In this document: positions 50,039 to 58,221 of the stretch, piece after piece
How the letters are laid out: each line of letters opens with the position of its first letter
Position numbering within the stretch: position 1 is the first letter of the stretch
Assembly: GCA_949841365.1 (NCBI GenBank)
Contig: CATKZI010000005.1
Span: 1 to 64,000 of the forward strand
Source: an uncultured Candidatus Melainabacteria bacterium
Lineage (GTDB): Bacteria > Cyanobacteriota > Vampirovibrionia > Gastranaerophilales > Gastranaerophilaceae
Length of the DNA stretch: 64,000 bases
Direction: 5' to 3'
Position numbers and translations under genes: made by a program
Notes under the pieces: model-generated
Databases searched by the model: none
The model's input: the letters and a program-made list of their open reading frames with translations, nothing else
Told to the model about the DNA's origin: nothing

Positions 50039-50806
50039 ATGAGAATTTTAGTTATTTTATTGTTATTTTTAGCAATTCCTGTCCATGCAACGGTCATGGA
50101 AGGCGGGGTTTCAAAAGTCGGTGATGTCAAAAGAATTGTCGACACAGAAACAAATATGCCTGTCGCGGGAGCTAAAGTCAGCTTGCCAAAGCATAATTAC
50201 ACCACCTATTCTGACAATAACGGAGTATTTAATCTTAGAGCAAATGTAAAAGACAACTCTGTACTATCAGTGGAAAAAGACGGTTACAGACCGTTCTCGC
50301 TTACTATTAACGAAAAGCTTGCAAGTCAGCCGCTTGTTCTCGGAATTGAAAAAAGCAATGTTCAAGATATAGTAATTTCTACCGAAATGTTTCATTTGGG
50401 CGATGATAATTTTTCGGAGGCTTCTGCAAATTCAGGTGAATTTAAAGGGAAATCAATCGGACCTTTTTATTCAAAAACCTTTATGATGGCAGCAAATGCA
50501 CTCTCAAAAAGCAATTATCTTGTAATAGGCTCAATAATAGGCGTTGATACTTTGATGGCTCGTTCAATGAGACAGAATTCCATTGTAAATTCTTTTGCAA
50601 GCCCGCCTGAAGTTTATTTTAACGGCAAAAAGATTGCAGAAATCCAGCTAAACGGTGACGGACAGCGAATAAAACTGCCAAATAACCTGTTACGAGCAGG
50701 ACAGATGAATGAGATTACAATCAAAACAGGACATAATCTCAAACAAACCGCATATATTGATTATGATGACATTGAATTTATGAATTTATCTGTGCAATCC
50801 GAGTAA
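50039..50806 (+). CDS. Secreted protein with carboxypeptidase-regulatory-like domain
   Basis: The product has 255 residues. The signal peptide MRILVILLLFLAIPVHA is followed by an immunoglobulin-like carboxypeptidase-regulatory domain (residues about 30-105: DTETNMPVAGAKVSLPKHN, TYSDNNGVFNLRA, VEKDGYRPFSL). The C-terminal half (about 115-255) is a β-rich domain with VYFNGKKIAEIQLNGDGQRIKLP, reminiscent of a carbohydrate- or surface-binding jelly roll. It probably acts in the periplasm or on the surface. AAGAGG is the ribosome binding site. Confidence 0.78.
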   Translation: MRILVILLLFLAIPVHATVMEGGVSKVGDVKRIVDTETNMPVAGAKVSLPKHNYTTYSDNNGVFNLRANVKDNSVLSVEKDGYRPFSLTINEKLASQPLVLGIEKSNVQDIVISTEMFHLGDDNFSEASANSGEFKGKSIGPFYSKTFMMAANALSKSNYLVIGSIIGVDTLMARSMRQNSIVNSFASPPEVYFNGKKIAEIQLNGDGQRIKLPNNLLRAGQMNEITIKTGHNLKQTAYIDYDDIEFMNLSVQSE

Positions 50807-50860
50807 CACCAACATTCATAAAATATGTTCAACATCTGATGTGGCTACGTGCGTAGCACA

Positions 50861-50888
50861 ATAAAAAACGACTTTGGGTAAAAGTCGT
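50861..50888 (-). terminator. Terminator of the 51001-52080 gene
   Basis: On the minus strand, ACGACTTT / AAAGTCGT with loop TACCC is followed by TTTTTTATT. Further small hairpins lie in the same 190-base gap (GCTACG / CGTAGC at 50844-50857, and GTAGGC / GCCTAC around 50991-51005). No gene is visible there. Confidence 0.7.
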
Positions 50889-51000
50889 AGGGAAAAAAGG
50901 AAACAAAAATATATATTGAAGCGTAAGGCTTCGTAAAATTCGTAGTATTTGGGCATTCGAATAAATACTTCCAAAACCCAAGTGAGGGAGTAGGCTTCGC

Positions 51001-52080
51001 CTACCCGAATGTTTTGAATGTGGATTCAGTGTTCTTTTCAATAACTTTTTGAACTGCATCCATTTCGGTTTGGATTGCTGCTTGTTCAGTATCTAACTGT
51101 TTCAAGCGTAATTCAAGGTTTTTATCTTCTGATTGAATAATTTCGATTTTAGAGTTAATTTCTTGAATTGATTGATCGTATTGATATTTATCATATTCAT
51201 ACTGGTTCATCGCATCGTCATATTTAGCCTGATCTGTAAGTGTATTTGTTGTTACTGCATAAGTAACTTCATCATCTTGACCCGGTTTTAGAGTAACACT
51301 GATTAAACGACCGGTAGAATCTTGCTCAAATCTTGCAGTGATACCTTTAACTTCCTCAGTTTCTTGAGCTGAACCTACTGTATAATTAGGAATAAAACTT
51401 TGAGATGAACCTGTTTCATTATATTCTGCCTTATCAAGAATATCTCTTTTAACAAAGGTTGGTGTCCAAGTTTTTGTAGAAGTATTTTCTGTGTATCTTA
51501 CTTCCCAACCGTTTTTAGGTTCACCGTATTTTTTATTTAGTATTTTAATATATTCATCTTCGTCTTCTTCCAATTTGTCTAATTGGTCTTTTGACAAAGT
51601 TCTGAGGTATTCATCATAATATGTTGTACCATCACCATTATCAATACCTGCATAAGTACCATCTGCGTTTCTCGGAATAGGGTCTCCAAGCTTTCTTAAT
51701 CTTTTAGCACCGACAAAGTATACATTATCAGCATCAGTAGCACCTTCTTTTCTTGTATAGATAGTCGGAGATGCTGAAACAACTGAAAAATCATTAGTCC
51801 AGCTTGATGTATAACTGATTAAATATGTACCGTCTTTTTGAGCAATCATAGTAGAAATTGAATTGCTCAAAGCGCCATCATCAAATGTATAAACTGTTTT
51901 AGTAAAATCTGCAACTGAAGGAGGAACAGGTACTGTCATACCAAGAAGCTGGTTGTAGTAGTTAGCAGATTGGTTAGACAAAGTAGTTCTTTGCTGGTTG
52001 ATCTGCTGACCTTCATATTCGGTATTTGTTTTTCTTGCAGTCAAGCCCAAAAAGCGTGCCTGCGAAGCTGCCATACCCAT
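51001..52080 (-). CDS. Lineage-conserved protein with MGMAASQAR N-terminus, unknown
   Basis: The product has 359 residues. The N-terminus MGMAASQARFLGLTARKTN followed by EYEGQQINQQRTTLSNQS is a helical pattern I associate with uncharacterised structural proteins of this lineage and that resembles flagellar hook-associated N-termini. The middle (about 70-270) is β-rich and acidic and includes EEDEDEYI. The C-terminal 90 residues form a coiled coil (YDQSIQEINSKIEIIQSEDKNLEL...). No signal peptide is present, consistent with type III-type export if it is a flagellar accessory. A TACAAT promoter and AAAGGAA lie upstream. Confidence 0.7.
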   Translation of the reverse strand: MGMAASQARFLGLTARKTNTEYEGQQINQQRTTLSNQSANYYNQLLGMTVPVPPSVADFTKTVYTFDDGALSNSISTMIAQKDGTYLISYTSSWTNDFSVVSASPTIYTRKEGATDADNVYFVGAKRLRKLGDPIPRNADGTYAGIDNGDGTTYYDEYLRTLSKDQLDKLEEDEDEYIKILNKKYGEPKNGWEVRYTENTSTKTWTPTFVKRDILDKAEYNETGSSQSFIPNYTVGSAQETEEVKGITARFEQDSTGRLISVTLKPGQDDEVTYAVTTNTLTDQAKYDDAMNQYEYDKYQYDQSIQEINSKIEIIQSEDKNLELRLKQLDTEQAAIQTEMDAVQKVIEKNTESTFKTFG

Positions 52081-52222
52081 GACCTGCGTTCCTTTCGTTT
52101 TGTTTCCTTATGTTATTTGTTACGGCACAACACACGGAAATCTTTAATTATTGTACCAGAAAAGTTAACATTTCGTAATAAAAGTCATTCGTATGGTGTA
52201 TGAGAAACAACTTAAATCATTA

Positions 52223-53443
52223 TTATAAAGTAGCTTTCAGACGATTAATAACAAATTCCAAAGCGCCCTGCTGTTCTTCAAAAATTGTTTTACAATCTGA
52301 GCAGGCTTTAGTATAAAATTCTTTATCCGATAAAAGCTTGCGCATGTAATCAGTTAATTCTTGAGGAGTCTTAACCACTTTTCCTGCATCAGATTGAGTT
52401 AAAAGCCAGTAAATATCTTTAAAGTTATGAATTGACGGACCTGAAATTGCAGGTTTTTCGTAAACAACAGCTTCCAGTGGGTTATGCCCGCCTGTTTTGT
52501 TAAAACTTCCGCCGATAAATGCAAAATCACAAATTTGATATATTTTGCTCAATTCGCCAAGTGTATTTAAAATAATTATGTCATTTTTATCAAACCTGTC
52601 ATTATTTGAGCGCAAGCCATATGACAAACCTGTTTTTTCTGTCAAAGATTTAACCTCAGCTTCTCTGGTCAAATGACGGGGAGCAAGAAGCAATTTTATA
52701 TCGGGGAATTCTTTTTTAAGTTCAGAAAAAGCATTAAGAACAATTTCGTCTTCGCCTTTGTGAGTGCTTCCTGCAATAATAATTCTGCCTTCACCCAGAT
52801 CAAAATCTGCCTGAACCTTTTTAACATCAAATTTAAGATTTCTCATGACTTGAGTTTTATCGGCAGGTGCACCGATTTTTATAAATTTTTCATTATCCTG
52901 TTCGCTTTGTGTAAAAATTCCCGCATAGTTTTTAAATAAACCTTTAAAAAATGGGGTTAATAAGCGGTATGAACGGTATGTACTATCTGAAATTCTGCCG
53001 TTTATAACAAAAAGCTGAATGTTTTTCTTTTTGCAATAATGAGCAAATGTCGGCCAGAGTTCTGTTTCCGCCATTAAAACCACATCCGGCTTAATTTTAT
53101 TTAAAAACGATTTAACACAAAAAGTTATATCAAGCGGAAAATATGTAATAAAATCAGCGACTCCTTCAAACTTTTTCTTGGCAATCTCCTGCCCTGTTTT
53201 TGTGCCTGTTGTAACTACAAGCTTGCAATCAGGAAAAATTTCTTTAGTTTTTTTGATTAAATTTTCAAGCGCAATGACTTCTCCGACAGAAACGCCATGA
53301 TACATAATAACTTTGCCATCTAAATTCGGAGCATCAAACTTTCCAAACTTTTCTAAAGGCAATGCTTTACCCTTTGAAGCTCTAATAAGTGCATATACAG
53401 GCAAAATTGCCAAAAATATTATTGTTGAAAAAAATCTATACAT
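52223..53443 (-). CDS. waaA: 3-deoxy-D-manno-octulosonic acid transferase
   Basis: This GT30 enzyme adds Kdo to lipid IVA at the cytoplasmic face. The 406 residues start with a membrane anchor (FFSTIIFLAILPVYALI), then VIMYHGVSVGEVIA, TTGTKTGQEIAKKKF, YFPLDITFCVKSFLNKIKPD, MAETELWPTF, GRISDSTYRSYRL and AGSTHKGEDEIVL. FIGGSFNKTGGHNPLEAVVYEKP near the C-terminus is diagnostic. It completes the lpxI/lpxB lipid A route. It shares its first base with the end of the phosphodiesterase gene. Confidence 0.94.
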   Translation of the reverse strand: MYRFFSTIIFLAILPVYALIRASKGKALPLEKFGKFDAPNLDGKVIMYHGVSVGEVIALENLIKKTKEIFPDCKLVVTTGTKTGQEIAKKKFEGVADFITYFPLDITFCVKSFLNKIKPDVVLMAETELWPTFAHYCKKKNIQLFVINGRISDSTYRSYRLLTPFFKGLFKNYAGIFTQSEQDNEKFIKIGAPADKTQVMRNLKFDVKKVQADFDLGEGRIIIAGSTHKGEDEIVLNAFSELKKEFPDIKLLLAPRHLTREAEVKSLTEKTGLSYGLRSNNDRFDKNDIIILNTLGELSKIYQICDFAFIGGSFNKTGGHNPLEAVVYEKPAISGPSIHNFKDIYWLLTQSDAGKVVKTPQELTDYMRKLLSDKEFYTKACSDCKTIFEEQQGALEFVINRLKATL

Positions 53444-54177
53444 TAAACATGCCTCCGAGTAGGTTTCAAAATCATCTGAGCAAGCTCTTCACAACCGTCA
53501 AAATTACGCATTTTCATAATTGATGCAGCCATTTCTCTGTCATAATCTACAAACCTGTGCTCAATAGAAAATCCGCCGTTTTCAAAATTTGCGACAACAT
53601 AGCAAGCTTGAGGATTTGATGTCATCGGACGTCCAACACTGCCAACATTTACAAGAGTTTGTTTTTTATTGGTCTGGTATCCGCAGGGAACATGGGTGTG
53701 TCCGCAAAAAATCAAATCTGCATCAACACCTTGCAAAATTTCCTCAATCTGCTCAAGCGGCATATCTGGGAGAATATCCTCGTTATTGCGTCTTGGAGAA
53801 CCATGAACCATTAAGATTTTTACACCCTCAATTTCTAAATTCATTTGTGCAGGAAGATTTTTCAAATATTCTTTTTTATTTTCTTCCAAAATCAAAACAT
53901 CATCTAAAAGCGCATTAGCCATAACAGGAAAAGCACTTTTCATTTTATCAACCAGCTGGGGAGAAAAATCACCGATAAGTTTATCGGTATTTCCCTGAAT
54001 TACTGTCCAATTATTTTGAGATCTTACATAATCAATAATCATTCTCGGCTGAGGTCCTGCCATCGCAAGATCTCCCAAACATAAAACTTTTTCACAACCC
54101 TGTTTTTTTATATCATCTAACACAGCTTCCAGCGCCTGCCAGTTAGCATGAATATCAGAAACAATTGCAACTCTCAT
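53443..54177 (-). CDS. YfcE-type calcineurin-like phosphodiesterase
   Basis: The start at 54177 (MRVAIVSDIHANW) has AAAGGAG 7 bases upstream. An earlier ATG would add a spurious hydrophobic stretch. The 244 residues carry the metallophosphoesterase motifs DIHANWQALEAVL, LGDLAMAGPQP, QGNTD, MVHGSPRRNNED and FCGHTHVPCGY. YfcE-like enzymes hydrolyse phosphodiesters, but the physiological substrate is unknown. It is co-transcribed with waaA. Confidence 0.9.
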   Translation of the reverse strand: MRVAIVSDIHANWQALEAVLDDIKKQGCEKVLCLGDLAMAGPQPRMIIDYVRSQNNWTVIQGNTDKLIGDFSPQLVDKMKSAFPVMANALLDDVLILEENKKEYLKNLPAQMNLEIEGVKILMVHGSPRRNNEDILPDMPLEQIEEILQGVDADLIFCGHTHVPCGYQTNKKQTLVNVGSVGRPMTSNPQACYVVANFENGGFSIEHRFVDYDREMAASIMKMRNFDGCEELAQMILKPTRRHV

Positions 54178-54206
54178 GATTTTCTCCTTTGTGTTATTAT
54201 AATAAT

Positions 54207-55262
54207 ATGATAAAAAGAAGAAAATCAAAAGAACTTTTAATAGGAAATGTAAAAATCGGTAACGGAGCGCCAATCAGCGTTCAATCTATGTGTAATACCG
54301 ACACCAGAGATGTCAATGCGACATTGAACCAGATTAATGAAATGGCAGATAAAGGCTGCGAACTTGTCAGACTTGCTGTTTTAAATAAAGATGCGGCAGA
54401 TGCAATAAAAAATATTGTAAAAAAATCTCCAGTGCCCTTGATAGCAGATATTCATTTTGACTACAAACTCGCAATTCAATGTATAAACAACGGAATTTCA
54501 GCACTAAGACTCAACCCCGGAAATATCGGCAAACGCGAGAATGTTGAAAAAGTCGTAACGCTTGCAAAGCAGCAACAAATCCCTATCAGAATAGGCGTTA
54601 ATGCAGGCTCTTTAGAAAAAGATTTGCAGGATAAAGATATTCCGTTATCCGAAAAAATGGTTCAAAGCGCAATCGGACACATCAAAATCCTTGAGGATTT
54701 GGATTTTGATTTAATAAAAGTTTCACTAAAATCATCAGATGTTCTGACAACAATTGAAGCTTACCGCTCAATTGCCGAAAAAATTCCTTATCCGCTTCAT
54801 TTAGGTGTAACAGAAGCGGGAACGATGCGCGGCGGATTGATTAAATCATCAGTAGGTTTAGGAACACTTCTTGCAGAAGGAATAGGCGATACAATCAGAG
54901 TTTCTCTCACAGAAAATCCCGTCGAGGAAGTCAGCGCAGGATTTGATATTTTAAAAAGTCTCGGGCTTCGAGAACGAGGAGTGAATTTTATCTCCTGCCC
55001 GACTTGCGGAAGAACTCAGATAGATTTAATAAATTTAGCCAAAAAAGTTGAAGAAAAATTCAAAAACCTTGATAAACCGATAACTATTGCCACAATGGGC
55101 TGTGCAGTAAACGGTCCCGGAGAAGCTCGCCATGCTGATTTTGGTATTGCAGGCGGGGTTGGTGAAGGAATTGTTTTTAAAAAAGGTGAAATTATTGCTA
55201 AAGTTCCGGAAAATCAACTTCTTGAAAAATTGGAAGAGATTATAACAAAATCATACGAATAA
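54207..55262 (+). CDS. ispG: 4-hydroxy-3-methylbut-2-en-1-yl diphosphate synthase
   Basis: IspG (GcpE) converts MEcPP to HMBPP in the MEP isoprenoid pathway, with a 4Fe-4S cluster. The start at 54207 (MIKRRKSKELLIGNVKIG) gives 351 residues. Landmarks are ISVQSMCNTDTRDV, PLIADIHFDYKLAIQ, LRLNPGNIG, RIGVNAGSLEKD and LGVTEAGTMRGG. The cluster cysteines lie in SCPTCGRT and TMGCAVNGPGEA. TATTAT or TATAAT lies 4-7 bases before the ATG and there is no Shine-Dalgarno, so this is another possible leaderless start. Confidence 0.96.
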   Translation: MIKRRKSKELLIGNVKIGNGAPISVQSMCNTDTRDVNATLNQINEMADKGCELVRLAVLNKDAADAIKNIVKKSPVPLIADIHFDYKLAIQCINNGISALRLNPGNIGKRENVEKVVTLAKQQQIPIRIGVNAGSLEKDLQDKDIPLSEKMVQSAIGHIKILEDLDFDLIKVSLKSSDVLTTIEAYRSIAEKIPYPLHLGVTEAGTMRGGLIKSSVGLGTLLAEGIGDTIRVSLTENPVEEVSAGFDILKSLGLRERGVNFISCPTCGRTQIDLINLAKKVEEKFKNLDKPITIATMGCAVNGPGEARHADFGIAGGVGEGIVFKKGEIIAKVPENQLLEKLEEIITKSYE

Positions 55263-55343
55263 TATATGGCAGAAACTTTGTAAAGAATTTATAATATCTT
55301 TGTAACTGCTCAAAAATGTATTATAATTACAACTGAGGTGGAA

Positions 55344-55664
55344 ATGAAAAAAAGATTTTTAATTATTGGTTTATTAATATTATTCGCATTACCGTCATTT
55401 GCCGAATTGACAGTAGAAGATACCGTAAATCCCGAGTACATGAAAAATAACGGATATTCTCAGGCAACAATCAATGCAACCCGAAAAGTTGTAGCACAAT
55501 CAAATGGAGAACCTTTGGCTGAACCTGTTGAACATCCTTTGTATGAAAAAGCTCCAATTAAATTTATCAGACGAGTTTTCATGTATATCGACCCATCATT
55601 GGATGACCACACATTCATGAACGACCATGAGATACATACTTCTCCGAGCATTGATGATTTATAA
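55344..55664 (+). CDS. Small secreted protein, unknown
   Basis: The start ATG at 55344 follows GAGGTG and gives 106 residues with a signal peptide (MKKRFLIIGLLILFALPSFA). The mature part is acidic and ends in DDHTFMNDHEIHTSPSIDDL. Its last codons overlap the start of the TPR gene by 11 bases. It is the first gene of an apparent run that continues through the TPR protein, the GHL10-like protein and comEC. Confidence 0.7.
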   Translation: MKKRFLIIGLLILFALPSFAELTVEDTVNPEYMKNNGYSQATINATRKVVAQSNGEPLAEPVEHPLYEKAPIKFIRRVFMYIDPSLDDHTFMNDHEIHTSPSIDDL

Positions 55665-56286
55665 ACATTTACTGGTCATAACAGCATTACTTCTAACCAT
55701 AAACACCTCACTCGCGATTCAATCCGGTAAGATTGAATATAATTCCGTGCTGTTTGATTATAAAAAATTAAACTTTACTCAAATCCAAAAAGAAGCTGAT
55801 AACTATTTTGCGTTATCAAGAAAAAGTACAACACCTGAAAGCAAAGAGCAATATCTTAACAGCGCATCAGGAAAATATTACATTCTGACCAAAGTTGACA
55901 ATACTAAAATTCAGCCATACATTCAGCTTGGAAGAATTTATGATGAGAAAAACAAACCCCGTCTTGCAAAAGAAAATTTCTGCAAAGCTATTAATATAAA
56001 CTTTAAAGACCCTTCAGCAAACTATTATTACGGTGAATTTTTCTATAAACGCAGAGAATACAAAAAAGCACTGTATCATTATAATATTGCTTACAATAAC
56101 GGTTATAAAAATAAATACACCTTAAATTTAAGACTTGCAACAATTTATGAAAAATTTGCAGATTTAAGTAACGCAAAAAAGTTTTATGATGTATCATATT
56201 CTATGAAGCCCTCAACTGAGCTTCAAAAAAAAATCCGCTCACTCAGTGATGCGGAATACCGAAAATCCGGATATTACAGGGAGTAA
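55654..56286 (+). CDS. Secreted TPR protein
   Basis: The start at 55654 (MIYKHLLVITALLLTINTSLA) gives a signal peptide, and a longer start would bury it. The mature 190 residues include two to three tetratricopeptide-like units (VDNTKIQPYIQLGRIYDEKNKPRLAKENFCKAI, YYYGEFFYKRREYKKALYHYNIAYNNG, LNLRLATIYEKFADLSNAKKFY). It is probably a periplasmic adaptor for the neighbouring secreted proteins. It overlaps the gene before it and is 3 bases from the next. Confidence 0.8.
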   Translation: MIYKHLLVITALLLTINTSLAIQSGKIEYNSVLFDYKKLNFTQIQKEADNYFALSRKSTTPESKEQYLNSASGKYYILTKVDNTKIQPYIQLGRIYDEKNKPRLAKENFCKAININFKDPSANYYYGEFFYKRREYKKALYHYNIAYNNGYKNKYTLNLRLATIYEKFADLSNAKKFYDVSYSMKPSTELQKKIRSLSDAEYRKSGYYRE

Positions 56287-56289
56287 GAG

Positions 56290-58221
56290 ATGAAAAAAAT
56301 AATAATAATTTTAGCGGTAATGCTGATTGCAAATTTGGCATGCTCTGCAGATGAGCTTACAACAGCTTTGACTGCAAAACGCGAAATAAAAACCCAACCG
56401 CTTATAATGAATACAAAACCCGAAGCAAATGATTATATTGAAGTAAATTTACCCGAAGAAATTTTGCCTCCGGTATTTAAACCATATCAGCCTTCTAAAA
56501 ATGAAGTGGTATTCAGTTATACAAAAAATCTTATTAATGCCATCAACCCGACAGCACTTACAAACAAAACAGGAAGCTATCTCCCCGGTGCTCGCGGAAT
56601 TAATCAACTCGTTATATATACTCCAAATTACGGCATTAGAACAAATACCAATGAATTTGGGGCAGAAGCCGTTGTTGAAGGCAATACCGTAACCGAACTT
56701 TCGGGAGCAGATTCATTTATTCCAAAAGACGGACTTGTAATAAGCGGTCATGGCAGAGCTAAAACCTGGATGAATTCGGTTATTAAAGTCGGTACAAAAA
56801 TTTATATTGATAAAGAATCTAATCTTATTTATACATATACAACTTCCGAAAGTTATATTTTCGAATCTGAAAAGAAAATATCGGAAGCGGAACAAATGCT
56901 TGAATACTACCGTTCTTCAAGTCCCGACTATAACTGGAAATTGCCTTACAGCTATATAAGCGATGCAAAAAATTATGTAAAAAGAGCCAAAAAAACTCCT
57001 GAAGATGTTCAAAAATATTCCCAACTTGCAATAGAAGCTTCAAATGATGCTCTAAAGAGCGTTTTGCCATACAAAAACGGAGAACTTAAAGGCATCTGGC
57101 TCCGCCCGACAGAAAAAACCGAAGCTGATATTAAAGCTTCATTAGACAGACTAAAATCTGCAGGTATTGATAATATTTTCTTAGAAACTTATTATCACGG
57201 GAAAACAATTTTCCCGAGCAAAACTATGGAAGCATACGGTTTTATACCTCAGTACGAACAGTTTGTCGGAATTGACCCGTTGGAGATTTGGATTAGAGAA
57301 GCTCACAAGCGCGGTATGAAAGTTCACACCTGGTTTGAAACCTTCTATGCAGGAAATCAAAACCCTGACACTAATCCTCAAAGCATACTTGCAATGAACC
57401 CATCCTGGGGAAATAAAACCCAAAAAGATGCTGATTTACTGACGCCTTCACGTTCAACATCAGAACATAACGGATATTTTCTTGACCCTGCAAATCCTTA
57501 TGTACAAGATTTTTTAGTAAAACTTCTGGAAGAAATTATAACACGTTACAAACCTGACGGTATAAATCTTGACTACATCCGCTACCCGAATTGCATAAGT
57601 TCTAATGAAAGCGCAAATTGGGGATATACGGAATTTGCAAGAAACGATTTCTTTATGATTTACGGCGTTGATCCGATTACTTTGAAAAAAACAGATCCCT
57701 TATGGCAGGATTGGAACAATTACCGCAGAGAACAAATTACTAATATGGTTAAAAAAGCGGGTCAAATCGGCAAAAGAACAAACACTTATATAAGTGCTGT
57801 AATTTTTCCCGACCGACAATCTGCGCTTACCTCTAAGCATCAGGATTGGAAAATATGGTCAACAAGAGGTTATTTAAACGGCTTAACTCCATTATTCTTA
57901 ACCTGTGATTCAAAAACAGCAAACAAAATGATGACAGATGTTATAAACGCAAAATCAGGCAGTACTGATTTTTATGCAGGTTTGTTCGTAACCTTTATGG
58001 GCGGCTCTGACGAGGATTTAATCAGACAAATCCATGAAGCAAGAAAAGTTAACGCAAACGGTGTAATCCTGTTTGATTATGCACACCTTAACAATAAATA
58101 TATTAATACCCTGTCAAAAAGCGTATTCGCGTCACATTCACCAATAAAACAAAATAACAATAATGCAGCAGAACAACAATGCGAAAGACGCAAAGGCTGG
58201 TGGGTATTTGGTAAGGAATAG
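56290..58221 (+). CDS. Secreted GHL10-type glycoside hydrolase-like protein
   Basis: The 643-residue product has a signal peptide (MKKIIIILAVMLIANLACS). Residues about 90-260 bear an SLH-distant or fibronectin-like unknown region with a surface-type HGRAKTWMNSVIKVGTKIYID segment. Residues about 265-600 form a TIM barrel of the GHL10/DUF187 family: KGIWLRPTEKTEADIKASLDRL, NIFLETYYHGKTIFPS, RGMKVHTWFETFYAG and KPDGINLDYIRYPN (the conserved acidic residue). Members act on peptidoglycan-like or unknown glycans. It follows the TPR gene by 3 bases and overlaps comEC. Confidence 0.87.
   Translation: MKKIIIILAVMLIANLACSADELTTALTAKREIKTQPLIMNTKPEANDYIEVNLPEEILPPVFKPYQPSKNEVVFSYTKNLINAINPTALTNKTGSYLPGARGINQLVIYTPNYGIRTNTNEFGAEAVVEGNTVTELSGADSFIPKDGLVISGHGRAKTWMNSVIKVGTKIYIDKESNLIYTYTTSESYIFESEKKISEAEQMLEYYRSSSPDYNWKLPYSYISDAKNYVKRAKKTPEDVQKYSQLAIEASNDALKSVLPYKNGELKGIWLRPTEKTEADIKASLDRLKSAGIDNIFLETYYHGKTIFPSKTMEAYGFIPQYEQFVGIDPLEIWIREAHKRGMKVHTWFETFYAGNQNPDTNPQSILAMNPSWGNKTQKDADLLTPSRSTSEHNGYFLDPANPYVQDFLVKLLEEIITRYKPDGINLDYIRYPNCISSNESANWGYTEFARNDFFMIYGVDPITLKKTDPLWQDWNNYRREQITNMVKKAGQIGKRTNTYISAVIFPDRQSALTSKHQDWKIWSTRGYLNGLTPLFLTCDSKTANKMMTDVINAKSGSTDFYAGLFVTFMGGSDEDLIRQIHEARKVNANGVILFDYAHLNNKYINTLSKSVFASHSPIKQNNNNAAEQQCERRKGWWVFGKE

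Noticed and set aside
54178-54273. N-terminal extension of the phosphodiesterase to 54273
   Set aside because: The extra 32 residues are a hydrophobic stretch from the reverse of the ispG start region, and AAAGGAG marks the ATG at 54177.
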